Shown here in pieces: positions 8,716 to 20,428 of a stretch of DNA of 30,000 bases. The first letter of the stretch is position 1. Every line of letters starts with the position of its first letter. The translations under genes were made by a program, and so were the position numbers. The DNA is taken from positions 1 to 30,000 of the forward strand of contig LUCW03001025.1 in assembly GCA_001586965.3 (NCBI GenBank). Reading direction: 5' to 3'. The notes below the pieces were generated by a model that was not told where the DNA came from, did not search any database, and was given only the letters and a program-made list of their open reading frames with translations. This DNA is from Sphaeroforma sirkka. Its lineage: Eukaryota; Opisthokonta; Ichthyosporea; Ichthyophonida.

Positions 8716-11620
8716 TTTTAATAATAAATGTGGATGAGGGTAGTAAAAATATCAGACCTTGATGAGGGTAAACAGTTTTTCTTCATAAAAGTTACTACGG
8801 TTGTGGTTGGTTATTAGCTGCTTTTCCATTGGAATAAAGTTATGTAGTTGAAATAAATTATGTGTGATTGGCGAATATGGCTCACTTGCCACGTTCAGTG
8901 TGCGTGTATATTGACTCAATGTCCGACGATTTGGCCAAGACAAATGTCTAGCACAAATTACAATCTATTGAAAGATTGATATCAACATGTAGACAACGAA
9001 TACGACCCGCGAATGCACAGAGCACTCACGTGTACTTAAGGACCTATCAACTAGTTAAACTATAGTTATAGTTGATACCCAGAGGTGCTTCCCCGCCGAT
9101 ACCCATATGGTGCATGTATAGGGATAGGGGAAGAGAACATAGCTGGGCTGTAGCGCTTTGTACTCTATACAAGTGATGTGGTGATTTACCGACGGGCTAA
9201 TTTGTAGCGCTAGCTGTCTAAAAATAATCCGGCATAATACTATCAGCAAGCTACTTTGACACTATTAATTGACATACTTCATTGGTACTGGTGAGTAAGA
9301 CGGAATATAAAATGTTCGGATTTTTTTTTTTATTGTTTACGCGGCTGAGTGGAGACATACCCGCCATAATACTCGCAGTCAGTCATCGCTTTCATTGGTA
9401 TCTCTACAGCTATACATTGTTCATAATTTGTTCAGGTTGAGTGGTATGCCTTAGTGACGTGTACCTACATAGTACTGAGACTCTGACTGCTTGCTGGTGG
9501 GTGGAAATTCATTTCGACTTGAATGTCGAATGTAGGTTGAAGTACTGACTCAGTATGTTGATTTTGGATAGGTTGTCGTCGCATCAGCAAACAGTACATA
9601 TAGTCAAATTTCGTAGGTGGTTTCTGTTTATCTGTATATGCGAATTATCAGTGGCAACAACGAGAGTCTTTCGCTGCATTGAGCGATACAGTTATATTCC
9701 CATTTAGGGGCAACCTTGAGATGTGTTTCACTTCTCTACAGCATTCCTATCTTGTGTATTCCTCATTCGGGGTTCTATTCCCATAAAAAAGATTCCTCGG
9801 TCAGGAACTGCGCAAATCAGTGATATGAACAGTTTATTGTAATATAAGAGCTATCATTGATGTCTCATGTATCTGACTAAAGACATCTCACAGACGAGAT
9901 GTAGCATTCAATGATATACTTTAGAATTTAATGAGCATCCAGTTGATAGTGTTGTATGTTGCTGTATGTCGTCTATCAGATTTATCCGCTGTGGTTATGA
10001 CCGAGTATACTTACCTATTTTCACATAACAAACGTCAACTATGAAGTTTGGGTGATTGTGCTATTCATCACAAGAAATGTATCAGTGGTGTTGCAATGTG
10101 TAACACAATGGTAGAATATTTCATAGCGTTTAAAGAGACATTCATCATATGTAGGCTTGACATCTGTAGGCTTCATGACATCTGTAGGCTTTTTACTCTA
10201 TATGATTGTAAATATTATAAATTTTGCTCCATTACATCTATCGAAAGAATGCAAATTGCGCTCAGGTTTGACGTTGGTATTGATTAACATAGTAATAAGT
10301 GAATAGTTCCAGTCTGTATACAAGTATTGGCAATAGAATATACAGGTTATGCATCATGAAATAAAGACAAAGGTGTGTGTCGATATCTGCCAAAAACATA
10401 CTGCTTATAAACGCAAGCTAGTATGTCGTGGATATTGTGATCAAAATTGATGCAAAGTAGTGTGATACAGATGTGGTTGTGTTATTCAGCGTCACAAATG
10501 AGGTTAAAAAAATACGTAATGTACCACAATGTATGGTTTCAAACATGAGATACGCGAGTATAGTTACATCGGTTTAGCAATTAGTTCATATAACTTGAAC
10601 TATCAGTTAACCACGAAGTGAAGAGCTAGAGTTATATGCAATTTTCGATGGACAACATATCGACAACTATGTCGGTATTCCAAGTTTTCACTTCAACTTC
10701 TGCTGTGAGACAATACTTTCAGTAGGTGTACGTTCACTTGTTCTTTTGGTGCTGTATAGATACGATCTCTCCGACTGAAATCCGATGAGGGCTCCACCAT
10801 CGTAGCATGTACAATGACTTTTATTGAGTGATACCAAGTGACGCTGATTTCCGTTTATGTGCCGATGTGTTTGAGACTTATACTGTTTGCCAGAAGCAGA
10901 TTGACTATTGTGTTTTATAACAATCGAAGGTTGAACAAATACCCGTATTCTTTAGTAGACTATTTCCTTCGGGTAAATCCTCGGGTACTTTCTACAGCCC
11001 ACGGCTTAATTATAATAAATATATATTCTTCAGTAAGATAGATTGTTGTTTAGGCCGCAAATTTTTAGCTGCCCTTTATGTCCGAAAAGTATCAATCTAT
11101 AGTTGCTGCAGCACACAAGTCGAAAGTATGCTTCCAACTCGACCCCGTTTCTCATCAATGTAATAATCGCCAATTTTTGAAAAATGATCTGGTCGAATGT
11201 CCAAAAAAAAACATGAAAGGCATTTGTAAGCAGTTCTATCGAGTCTATCTAAATTCTACCCAAAAGTCTTAAAACTACGTTTCACGTACATTTTGTTGTC
11301 ATGTTTCCGATAAGGTATATTGTAAATGTTTTGCCGCTATCTATATTTTTATGTCCTGTATCTCGATGTATTGTTTAAGCCGTATTTCCAACTCTATATC
11401 ATATTCGTGTTAGCATTGAGTGTGGTGTCGCTCTGAAAAGCTTAACCCTCTGCTTTAATATATTCATTTTCTTGTAGTGATAGTGCATTCCAATATCTGC
11501 TGAGAGAAATGCAATTCTTATTCGCACTATATATACGGCATATTACCACGTTTGCTTCATTGCTTTGAGCAATCAAAAGTATCGCGTTGTTGTGATGCAA
11601 AGTGTATGTGTGAATAAGCG
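8716..11620. other. Long intergenic stretch, nothing recognised
   Basis: No frame exceeds about 80 codons and none has a recognisable domain. Small features seen are a T-run at about 9309-9321, a small three-fold ATNTGTAGGCTT repeat at about 10148-10193, and scattered hairpins. No tRNA-like cloverleaf or B box was noticed. Fragments of old mobile elements may be present but cannot be identified by eye. Confidence 0.45.
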
Positions 11621-11684
11621 ATGAATGTGTATTGTTAAAAGTAACAGAATCAATGAATGCGTATTGTTAAAAGTAACAGAATCA
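11621..11684 (+). repeat. 32-bp tandem duplication
   Basis: ATGAATGTGTATTGTTAAAA at 11621 is repeated with one change as ATGAATGCGTATTGTTAAAA at 11653, and both units end AGTAACAGAATCA. This is a near-perfect two-unit duplication, hence fairly recent. It lies within an otherwise unremarkable open frame of 113 codons (11625-11966) that I do not call as a gene. Confidence 0.9.
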
Positions 11685-12027
11685 GTGCCTTATACTAGTA
11701 TACACTACATCCAGCGTGAAATTTTTTACTCTATTGCGGAGTTCCTAAAATATTATACACGGCTGTTGGCAATAAACATGATTCAGTTGGATATCCTGGT
11801 CTCCGCAATTGTCAGCGATTGGAACATACATAAAAAAAACACTGTTATTGTAGTTTTACTTTTAGATAGGATTGTGGTATTCGATGTAACGTCATACAAG
11901 TTTTTACCAAATATGATATTCTGGACGGTTGAAAATCATTTTTTACAGAACAACCATTTTGAATGAATATATAAAACCGTCAGGTACTTCAATGCACATG
12001 GCCAACAAAATCATCGACACTACCTCT

Positions 12028-12312
12028 GAAACCATCAAGATCACTAGTAAGAACCGATGTAAACAAAGAAACTGGTCTCTTCGCGGTTGTGGAAACTTAG
12101 GCTACTACAGTATAGGGTCTATTCATTCGTATAATACAGTGAAGATGACACGTGTAGGCCCCGAAACCTTAAAAATACTATCAAAGACAGATGTAATAAA
12201 TAAATATATGTATAAACTGAAGTCTCTGGTTTTCGTTCCCGGTTGTGGAAACGTTGGTTCCTGCATTATAAGGTTTTTATTAGTATAATACAGTGAAAAT
12301 AACACGTGTAAG
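12028..12312 (+). repeat. Diverged tandem duplication of about 135-156 bp
   Basis: Matching blocks recur in order: GAAACC at 12028 and 12163, GGTTGTGGAAAC at 12085 and 12241, and GTATAATACAGTGAA at 12129 and 12283, the last followed by an ACACGTGTA block in both copies. The offset changes from 135 to 156 bp along the unit, so an indel of about 20 bp separates the two copies. Frames on either strand across this region (such as plus 11929-12288) follow from the duplication and have no motif. Confidence 0.82.
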
Positions 12313-15300
12313 GTGCGCTGTTTGTATTGTTATTTTTCTACAACAACCGTTTTTATCAAGCTCAAAACAATAGTCTGGGTTGTAGCTGAGATTATTACCG
12401 TCATTTACTCACTCATCAGATATGCGTGATGAAGGATGACTGGGCGATTCGGTGGACCTTGCTTACTAATCCTGTTTGCATTTCTATTCTGCAGGGATAG
12501 CGATTTATCACATCCTGGTGTTATTTTAAATCGCGGCCAATGCCGTAGTGATAGTAAGTATAAATTTCAATGCAAGAAGTTTCGACGAAACATGAAGCAT
12601 TCTAATTTGCTTCGAGACCTCAATGTATCATAGCCCTCGCAATATAGCATACAGCACTGTATGTATTGAGACGCTGGTGGGTTGTGGGTAATCGTACTTA
12701 AAAATACGACGGACCCAACTCTACTCGAGAGATATGAGGCTCCCTCCAAGCCCTAATTTAGTAGTGTCGGATAAGTCTTTAATTGCAACATCTAGAGACC
12801 GGGGAGTAGTATTTATATGTGCCATTTTAGTTATTTGAATCCAACACAAGGACAATTTTCAGAATGATCAGGCCATATTTCAATTGTTGGAATGTATTGA
12901 AGTGGTTATCATAATCGTAAAGTTTTAATAAGTATTATCGCTTTAAGATATGAAAATTACAAACCAGTGCGGTGCGGAATGATTTTTTGGTGTTCAACAA
13001 CCCGTGCTCAGTTTGGATGACAGTTTCAATATATGCGAGGAAAGTTATTAAAAGGACAGCCTACCCTTTGTCATGATCTATAGCATTCTGCAGCATTGTC
13101 ATGTGATCTATCTTGAGCTATCAAAAAATTGAATACGTTTCGACGGTCACTCTTAGAGTTGAGTGTCCGTTCATACATTTATAATTGAATAGTAGTAAGT
13201 TTCTTTAAACTTCATACTAGTTTACAAATATAAAATCCCCAGTATGTCGTTTTCCAAAGTGTTGTTGCCGTGCTGTGAAGCGCTAGAGTGATTTCCAACG
13301 CGGACAGTAGCTCGAAGTTTTGCGACAAAACTGGTAATTTTCGGCCATTCTCCGATTCACGAGCTCTACCAATCCGTATTCATCACAAAATCAAACAGAT
13401 GACAAACAAATTCAGGATTCAAGAAGCTCTCCCCCAGAAGAATTACTCTCATATGGACCAATGAACCTATGACACTGTCAACGAAATACAAACCTACTCC
13501 ACGTGTGTGTATATACACATTGTACATATATATATATTTCATACACGTGTACATCTGCGTGAAGTTTCGGTTTACGTTTCGGCAAGTAAACAATTATCTA
13601 TCACAACCTTCGCGTGCAAACATACTATAGTTCCTGGAAAGAAAATAATATTTAGCCACTACACAGTATTTCTCCGAAAGGTGTGACCAGAGAATGTTAA
13701 CTTGCAACCATATGTAACTTATAAGCGTGCCTGATATTGCTATACTGAACATCAGAAACTGCAATGGAAGATCGGCCACGATGACAACAGACGGAATGGG
13801 GTCGGCAAAGAGTACAACGGGTTCCTCAAAGTATAAACCCATAAGGACGTATTTATGGATAACTACATGTTTATAAAGTTGTACAGTCAATATCATTGGA
13901 GTCTTTACCTGATTTAAGACTAGAAGATGCTTTCGTCTACCTTACTCTTGACATGCATAGCCACATAACTTACCGTATTAATCTAACTTCTATGTGTTCA
14001 CTCTTATAGCAGATAGAAGCACTTTAAATTTAGGTAAAAATGTGCCACTTGTTGCCAGTGTTGAGGTCAAAAAGTTTGTTGATTACTTCCTTGCTTCCAC
14101 CTATGATAAACCTAATATACACAAGAGATCACATTGGAAAGTTAACAACTCGGTGTGGTAGGTCCTTTTGACGCCTTATGTGTTATGCCTGTAAATGTAA
14201 ATTTCGATGGATATTTCTATGTTTTAAACTATGTTATATAAACTAAGATACAATTTAAGTCAGTTAGAATTTAGCAGTGGTAGTTTGTGTAAGAATGATC
14301 GGCATTGCCTCTTAGTAAGAGCCTAAATATCCTCGATCACACAGGACGTACCTCTAGCTGTTCTTTACTGAATAATATTCACTAGAAGTACTAAGTGTTC
14401 ATGACCACGTGTCTAATTTGTAGATAGACATACGAACGTAAGTCAAGTTAATACATTAGCTAGTATAAATAAAAGTTCCATCTGAAGAGAAGTTAGAAAA
14501 AGAAAAAGACTTATTGGATTTTGGAGATTGGCGGGAAGACCAAAACCTGCTAGTAGTTCAGAGTTTATAAAATTTAGTTTACAATATCCTACATCTACTA
14601 TCGTCTCAAATAGGTCCAAGTAAATGAGTCATATCAAAAACAGGCTATTGGAGCCATCAAAGTGAATTTAGAACACTTTGAAAATATTGGAAAAAGAACT
14701 TGTATTAAGTTAATTTAAGTACAAATAAAAACCAATATGTTATCTCATTTCATCTTGATATTTTAGACTGACCGGAGGCCGTATTTCTACATAAACGTGA
14801 GTGGCGAAATGAATGAGTATTTTATTGAGGCCGTGTGTAGTTTTTTTTCGGCATCTCTCAGGACTCACGAGCAATTTGTGCTCCGTACGAGGCCATTGTA
14901 GAATACAACAAATGCACAAACAACAATTGTGAACAGAATACGAAGCTACACATTCACTGATCCTTACAATGGAACCTATGTATTGGACAACACCTGCTTG
15001 GCATATATGACTTGAATGGTGTAGTCTAGAGGCACTGGACATTACTCCTATTTAAAATAAACGTGGGATCTGCAGGAAATGCAATTACTATGTGAACGCC
15101 TCGTAAACGCCGCAAAAGCGGCTCATGGCATAGCATTTCTTTGATTGTCGAATGTATTGCATAATACGAGAGACGAATGCTCGCATAAATTGCTCTACTC
15201 ATATTCTGGTACAAACCTCAAGTAACCAACTACTCTATTTACGGTAGAGACCAAAAGAATCACAGACACCAGCACAGCCAAAGAAAATGGTGTAGGCCTT

Positions 15301-16611
15301 CGCTTTTTTGTAGATATACATCCTGGTGTAGGTGAATACAGACTAGCTTCTGTTGAAGGCTATGCATAATGAATTATGCCCAGTATCACGAACATGGTAG
15401 TGAAAAACACATTGCTCTTCCTCCTTCTCTTGGGTTTCTAAACGCTTTAAGCAGTAAATTATAGACAAATATATTTTGCTTACCTTTTTGTCCGTGTGCA
15501 TTAACCATCGTGATGTCGATATTCTTCGCATGGTTGGTGTTGCTTCTCGCGCACCACCTTCTCGTGGAGTAGAGAGCGACTTTGGGACCATGGTATCGGT
15601 GAGAATTGTAATGCACCACTAGATTTCCTATGACACTGCTTCGTGTCCACAATACACCGATCGCTTCGCATGTCTAGCATTGCGACTCCTGTACAAGAGA
15701 TGCCAAATCGTAAATTTTAGATGTAACTTGCTGTTCAACGTATATCATAAAAGAGGGAGTATCTTCAGCACTTACCAGTACACCGGGAGACCATTAACAC
15801 ATATTGTAAATATATGCTTGTAGACATCATTAAATCATCCTGCACGATGTCGTCACAAGAGAGAACTATTAGACTCTGGTGATATCCTGAGATAGCCAAA
15901 CTTCAAGTCATACACCGTGAAATGGTGTGGTAGACAACGTATTCATCATTTCCGAGTTTAGCATTCCGCACGGTATGCATAGATCACGGTAAGAATATAT
16001 AAATTACATCGGGAACCATCTTGAAAACCGCTCTTCATTCTAGCGGCAAAAAAAAAGTACCACTAGGGAATGTGCTCGCAAATCAAACTTTTGCTTTTAA
16101 TTTCAACAACTTTGTTTTATATGTTTCTCTATCTACCTTGTCGTGTGATCAGCGTTATCGGCAAATTGCACCTTATATATATTACGGTATGTTTGTCCGT
16201 GAATAATCTCTACCACACAAACGTTTGACATGTAGAGCTGGTGCATTTTCACTATTTATCTAATTTAAAATAGTTGTATCATTAGCACTAGCTACCTCCT
16301 GTACTGAAAACCCCTTTCTTTTGCGACCTGTAAGTACTTTCCTATTGTAGTTTGTCGACGGTGTTTTGATTGACACAATAGGTGGTCGAGAAAAAAAATC
16401 TTTCGCTTGCACATCTTCTTCCTCTTTCATTGCTGAACAAGACGTTCTCGGCATCACAAGCAATTAGTGGGAACACTTTGCTCGACGAGCTTATTTTCTT
16501 CGTGTTCTACCTGAAGTATTGTGTGGTAGGAGACCGTTGGTCAGCGTGCGCCTCACACACAGGATCCGTTTTCCCTCCGATACAACCTCTAGAACGAGTA
16601 CATATTATGTC
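12313..16611. other. Long intergenic stretch, nothing recognised
   Basis: AT-rich sequence with frames up to about 100 codons (for example minus 13594-13896 and 14740-15042), none with a motif or plausible splice structure. At 14185-14198 the sequence ATGCCTGTAAATGT, followed by AAATTTC, matches the core of the 98-bp tandem unit at 6118-6543 and may be a dispersed fragment of it. Confidence 0.4.
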
Positions 16612-17200
16612 CTGGTAGTACATGCTTTGACTTAATTACTACAGCATGAAAATTTGGTTTGCACTGAAAATGAGAGAGCAGTATAATATGGAACACCTAC
16701 ACACCAATTTTTACTTTTTATTTTGGAAACATGCCAAATGTACAACGTTCTCTGCTGCCACACTGTTTAGGATCAGTATTTTGTCTGAATTAAATAGCTC
16801 TTTTTTACCTTTTCCACTTGTATTTCAATAATTGCGAACGTAATTTACTTTTTGGCCTTTAACCTTCATCAAAGTGTGTACTTTTGGATCATACGTGACT
16901 ACCACATTTCAGAAATATATTTATCTGCGACGTTTTCTACGTGATAGTACGTGGTTTGATTTAGTACATTGCAGCATTTGAGAGGCAGTTGGGGCGCCTA
17001 CTAACAAATTTTTAACTGTCTCCAAGCGTACTTTGGAACGGTGATTAAACGTGTCGCTTTCTCCGCTGCCACACTGTTCAGGATCAGTATTTTATCTCAT
17101 CGTAAAATAAATAATCTTATTTTCACTAGCTATCCACTTGTTTTCTACTAGTCGCGAACAAATTTCATTTTATGGTTTTCCAAATTCCTCATGGTTTGTG
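16612..17200 (+). repeat. Tandem duplication of about 311-329 bp
   Basis: Two copies align through AGTACATGCTTTGA/AGTACGTGGTTTGA (16617, 16946), CTGCCACACTGTTTAGGATC/CTGCCACACTGTTCAGGATC (16755, 17066), followed by AGTATTTT, a CCACTTGT block and TCGCGAAC/TTGCGAAC. The offset shrinks from 329 to 311 bp along the unit because of indels. The best-kept part is the roughly 30-bp block around the CTGCCACACTGTT motif. No coding frame is shared by the copies. Confidence 0.85.
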
Positions 17201-17660
17201 CTGCGTGATTTAGAAAAGATCTAAGAAATCCTCGACATAATCTAGCTCTGTAGTTGTATGTTCATCTACTAATATATAGTTTTTACGGTCACACAACTTT
17301 GAAGATATCAGAGGAATACGATTTGCGAGGGACTGCAGTTAAAATAATATGTAGACCGAGGAATCACATCGTAAACATCTTCGTAAGTGGGCTTAACCAA
17401 CTTTGCATATCTGTCCTATAGGATAAAGTGCCGATAGAGTGATAGCAATTATAAATAGGATGAAAGTATCTGTTGTGCTCTGTATTGGAAAACTTATCTA
17501 CTATACTATGAGGTGTAATAGCCGGGCCTCCACATTAGACTCTTATGTTGATAAACGTACTCTTAAGTATTACGTAAATTATAAACGTACTATTAAAAGC
17601 ACGTGTATTAAATGGTTTTTAACGGTTCTATTTACAAGTACCTTTTCCATTTTACAAATA
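17201..17660. other. Intergenic stretch, nothing recognised
   Basis: AT-rich sequence with an open plus frame of 85 codons (17439-17696) lacking any recognisable motif. A short AAACGTACT block is repeated at about 17553 and 17584. I see no gene, RNA or mobile-element end here. Confidence 0.4.
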
Positions 17661-17666
17661 AGATAT

Positions 17667-17756
17667 TTTGGCCCCGACCCATTAAAGGGACTGTGAAAAA
17701 GGCCAAAGAGTAGATTTGGAGTAGGTCTATTAAGAGACCTAAATAAACACTCCAAA
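17667..17756. repeat. Cluster of nested inverted repeats
   Basis: TTTGGCC (17667-17673) pairs with GGCCAAA (17701-17707). Immediately after, TTTGGAGT plus AGGTCT (17715-17728) can pair with AGACCT (17735-17740) and, across an 8-nt bulge, ACTCCAAA (17749-17756), with the loop ATTAAG. The second structure is a 14-bp stem. It could be a foldback or MITE-like element or a worn terminal inverted repeat. No target-site duplication was identified. Confidence 0.6.
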
Positions 17757-17759
17757 ATA

Positions 17760-18689
17760 TACATCTGAATACTTCGGTAGAGAGATGGCTCAACCGAACA
17801 CAGGTTTCTAGGGACCCTTAATGGTTACCTATTTTGACCTCCGCTCAGCCAACCAGATGTGCCAGTCTGATGATGGCAAGTCGGTAATTCTTGATAAGTG
17901 GCCAGTTATTGGTTAAGACAATAACTAAGGACATCAAGAGTATTTTTTTCTTTCTCTTTTTTTTTCTAAAGATAGGATTTTACTAGTTTTAGTAATTCAT
18001 GCGACGAAACAAGTAATACTAGTTTCGACGATAACGATAACGAAAACATAAATAAAATCCCTTCGGCGAAATCAGTACTGGGAGGATGATATATAGGTAA
18101 TGTCTCAGCCTTACAATCCCCCAGAGTATTGCTGATTTCTATGAGGCATACCTAACTTTATTACCAGACCAAAACTCGTATACTTAAAAAACCTATTAAA
18201 AGACTTTAAGATTTTATTACGTTTAGTAGCTCTAAGATGTTTATACCGCCTTAAGAGACCGATATCTACAGAGGGACATCAACAATTTTACGCATATTTA
18301 CCCTGAGGTTACAAACGTAAAGAGTTTGGTCACCCCGCTTATATTATATTCTCTTATCAAGTCTATGTAGAACCAGGTATTGTACATTACAAAACTAGCG
18401 AACATTTGGTGCATATGTTTATCCGGGTATGGCACAACACCGTTCCGGCTTCGTTAAAAGAATTGTACGCAGGTTAAGATGTCAGTCATGGATACTGAGA
18501 AAATATTCAGAGCAGCATTTTCACGCTATGTATACAACTTTTCACTTGATTAGTGAGTTCGAGCGCAGCAAATACGGGCACGTTTAGCAGTATATTTGAA
18601 CAAGTAATGCAGAACGAATTGCATACAGCAGAGCGGGTTTGAGGGACAGAGATATTGTCTGTATTCATATCTGAAAGTACGTAGATTGA
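17760..18689. other. Intergenic stretch with a T-rich tract, nothing firmly recognised
   Basis: A pyrimidine run at about 17941-17968 (T-rich, broken by C and G) is the only conspicuous sequence. Frames are short. Fragmentary similarity to mobile-element proteins was suspected but is too short to support. Confidence 0.35.
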
Positions 18690-20350
18690 ATGCATACTAC
18701 TTTACTGCAGCAAAAGGTTGGCACGCAGAACGGTTCCCAATACTTGTTCTTTTTTTTTATGACAACAAAGCACTGGGGTTTGTTGCATTTGAGCGTACTA
18801 TCGCCACGATAATATATTACATAATGAATTTTTTATTGGATCCAGACCATACCTCTTATCCACCACTCAGTTCTGTTTCAAAACACCAGCTGATGTTCAC
18901 GCTTGCAAAAGAACATCTGTTCTCACTGACCACCGAACTCTTCAACCGCTCAGGCTTGATGCGGCTCATCAAGGGTCTTTACACGTACCTCGCACTCGAT
19001 CATATTCCCACTACTCGTACAGCACATGCTCGTGCACATTCTTGCAAGTCATACCGTCAGGCTACAATGACAAACATGTCACATCGTGCACCACTTCTGA
19101 TTACTCCAGATAGAACTAATATTCTGTTCGACACCGAAGCCACCACGCATACGACGTGAAAAAAGTCACTAGCGCCATATAATTTCGAACTTCTAATATA
19201 GACAAAACCTATCAAAGAAATCAAACATGCTCTCCAAGACAAACCCAAACTGCGCACAGTTTCTATCGTCAATATGGCAATCCGACCATTGAAGTGATAG
19301 TGAGAACTATCGATGTCTACCTTGTACGTCAAGTGGTCGCGAATGCTTTCAACTGAAAGCGTGTCGAATACGCCCACCCAAGCGACTTACAGTACTAAGC
19401 AGTAAACAATTAGCATTCCGATGTCTCACAGGAGTGCTCTCCAATGCATCCAAGCGAGGGACACTAGGGCAGTTATCCCCATCTGCATGCCCAACTCACC
19501 TCACAGTTGCACTCAGCCTACCACACGGGGGTTGTGCGGATCGTATACTGCGCACACTCTCAAGCCCTTTTCCCACTACCACAACTGACATTATCTCCTG
19601 GCTGGTCGAAAAGGATGCCTGGATAACGTTGGTATCTATCCATGCCTACCTTTGCTTGTTTCTCAACTCTATCCAATCAACCCAGCCCTTCATACTCTAT
19701 CGAAATGACGTGGTGTTGCCTGTATTCATACACCCAATACTCACTAGCTTAAAAATCACACACGTATTGTCTACACTCTCATGCACACATTCCTCATTGC
19801 TACCGACTACTCTGGATTCAATCTTCCCTTATGCATATCTGGGTACCACAGACAGAACTATGTCCACTCCGGGCGGTGTTCATCGCAAGCAGCTCATTGC
19901 GGTCGGCTTCTCGTCCATAGTATCCCCTCTGCCCCTGCCTGGCTCAATTTTACTGGCTATTATTCCCGCACGTTTCCTTCTGAGTATTGCCGAGGGCAAG
20001 TCGTCTGCTGTGAGCCTGCACACGCTACATCTCGTGGTTTCCGTCCAGCCCAGACGCGTACAGTCCTTCACCACACGCTGGTGAAACGCTCTACCGCTTC
20101 TCCGCGAAGCACTCTGTAATTAGGCCCCGTTTACTCACACTCCTGCTGTACACCCCGTCCTCTGGGGTGGACAGGAACCGGTCTACCCAGGAATGAAATA
20201 CGAATCTTCTGGTCGCAGGCGTTAAACCTCCCAATGAGACAACCCCTTATTTATAGTTATAGTCAACAATGGGCTGCTATCTCTCTTCTAGAGATTGTTT
20301 TCCAGCCCACCCTCAACTGCAATAAACTTTGACAAAAAAAAATAAAAATC
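18690..20350 (+). other. GC-richer open block ending in AATAAA and an A-rich tail; origin unknown
   Basis: Between about 18690 and 20180 base composition is more balanced than on either side. Long frames occur on the plus strand (about 157 codons at 18686-19159 and 216 codons at 19434-20084, neither opening with ATG). The block ends with AATAAA at about 20322 followed within about 12 nt by an A-rich run to about 20350. This is what a retroposed transcript or an old retroelement would leave. Short phrases weakly recall retroelement pol proteins, but their order and spacing do not fit, so no family is named. Alternatives are degenerate host exons or chance open frames in GC-richer DNA. No flanking duplication was found. 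Confidence 0.3.
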
Positions 20351-20428
20351 AAGGAAGGTATTGAAAAAATGCGTATTGAGCAGAGAGAATGTAGAAAAAA
20401 AATTCATTTTTAATGTACTGCTTTTCAC

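Noticed and set aside
9305-9326. T-run that reads AATAAA plus A-run on the minus strand
   Set aside because: No open block or element-like sequence precedes it on the minus strand, so it is probably a simple homopolymer.
13500-13555. CACGTGT...ACACGTG imperfect palindrome around a TA run
   Set aside because: The match is short and built from simple CA/TA steps; such foldbacks are common by chance in this composition.
17820-17920. Short phrase resembling a reverse-transcriptase motif
   Set aside because: Only about ten residues look similar, with no flanking conserved motifs in the expected order. It is too short to name an element.
19120-20110. Short phrases recalling protease, reverse transcriptase and RNase H of LTR retroelements
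   Set aside because: The similarities are a few residues each and their spacing does not fit any family. At most this is an unidentifiable fossil, so no family was assigned.
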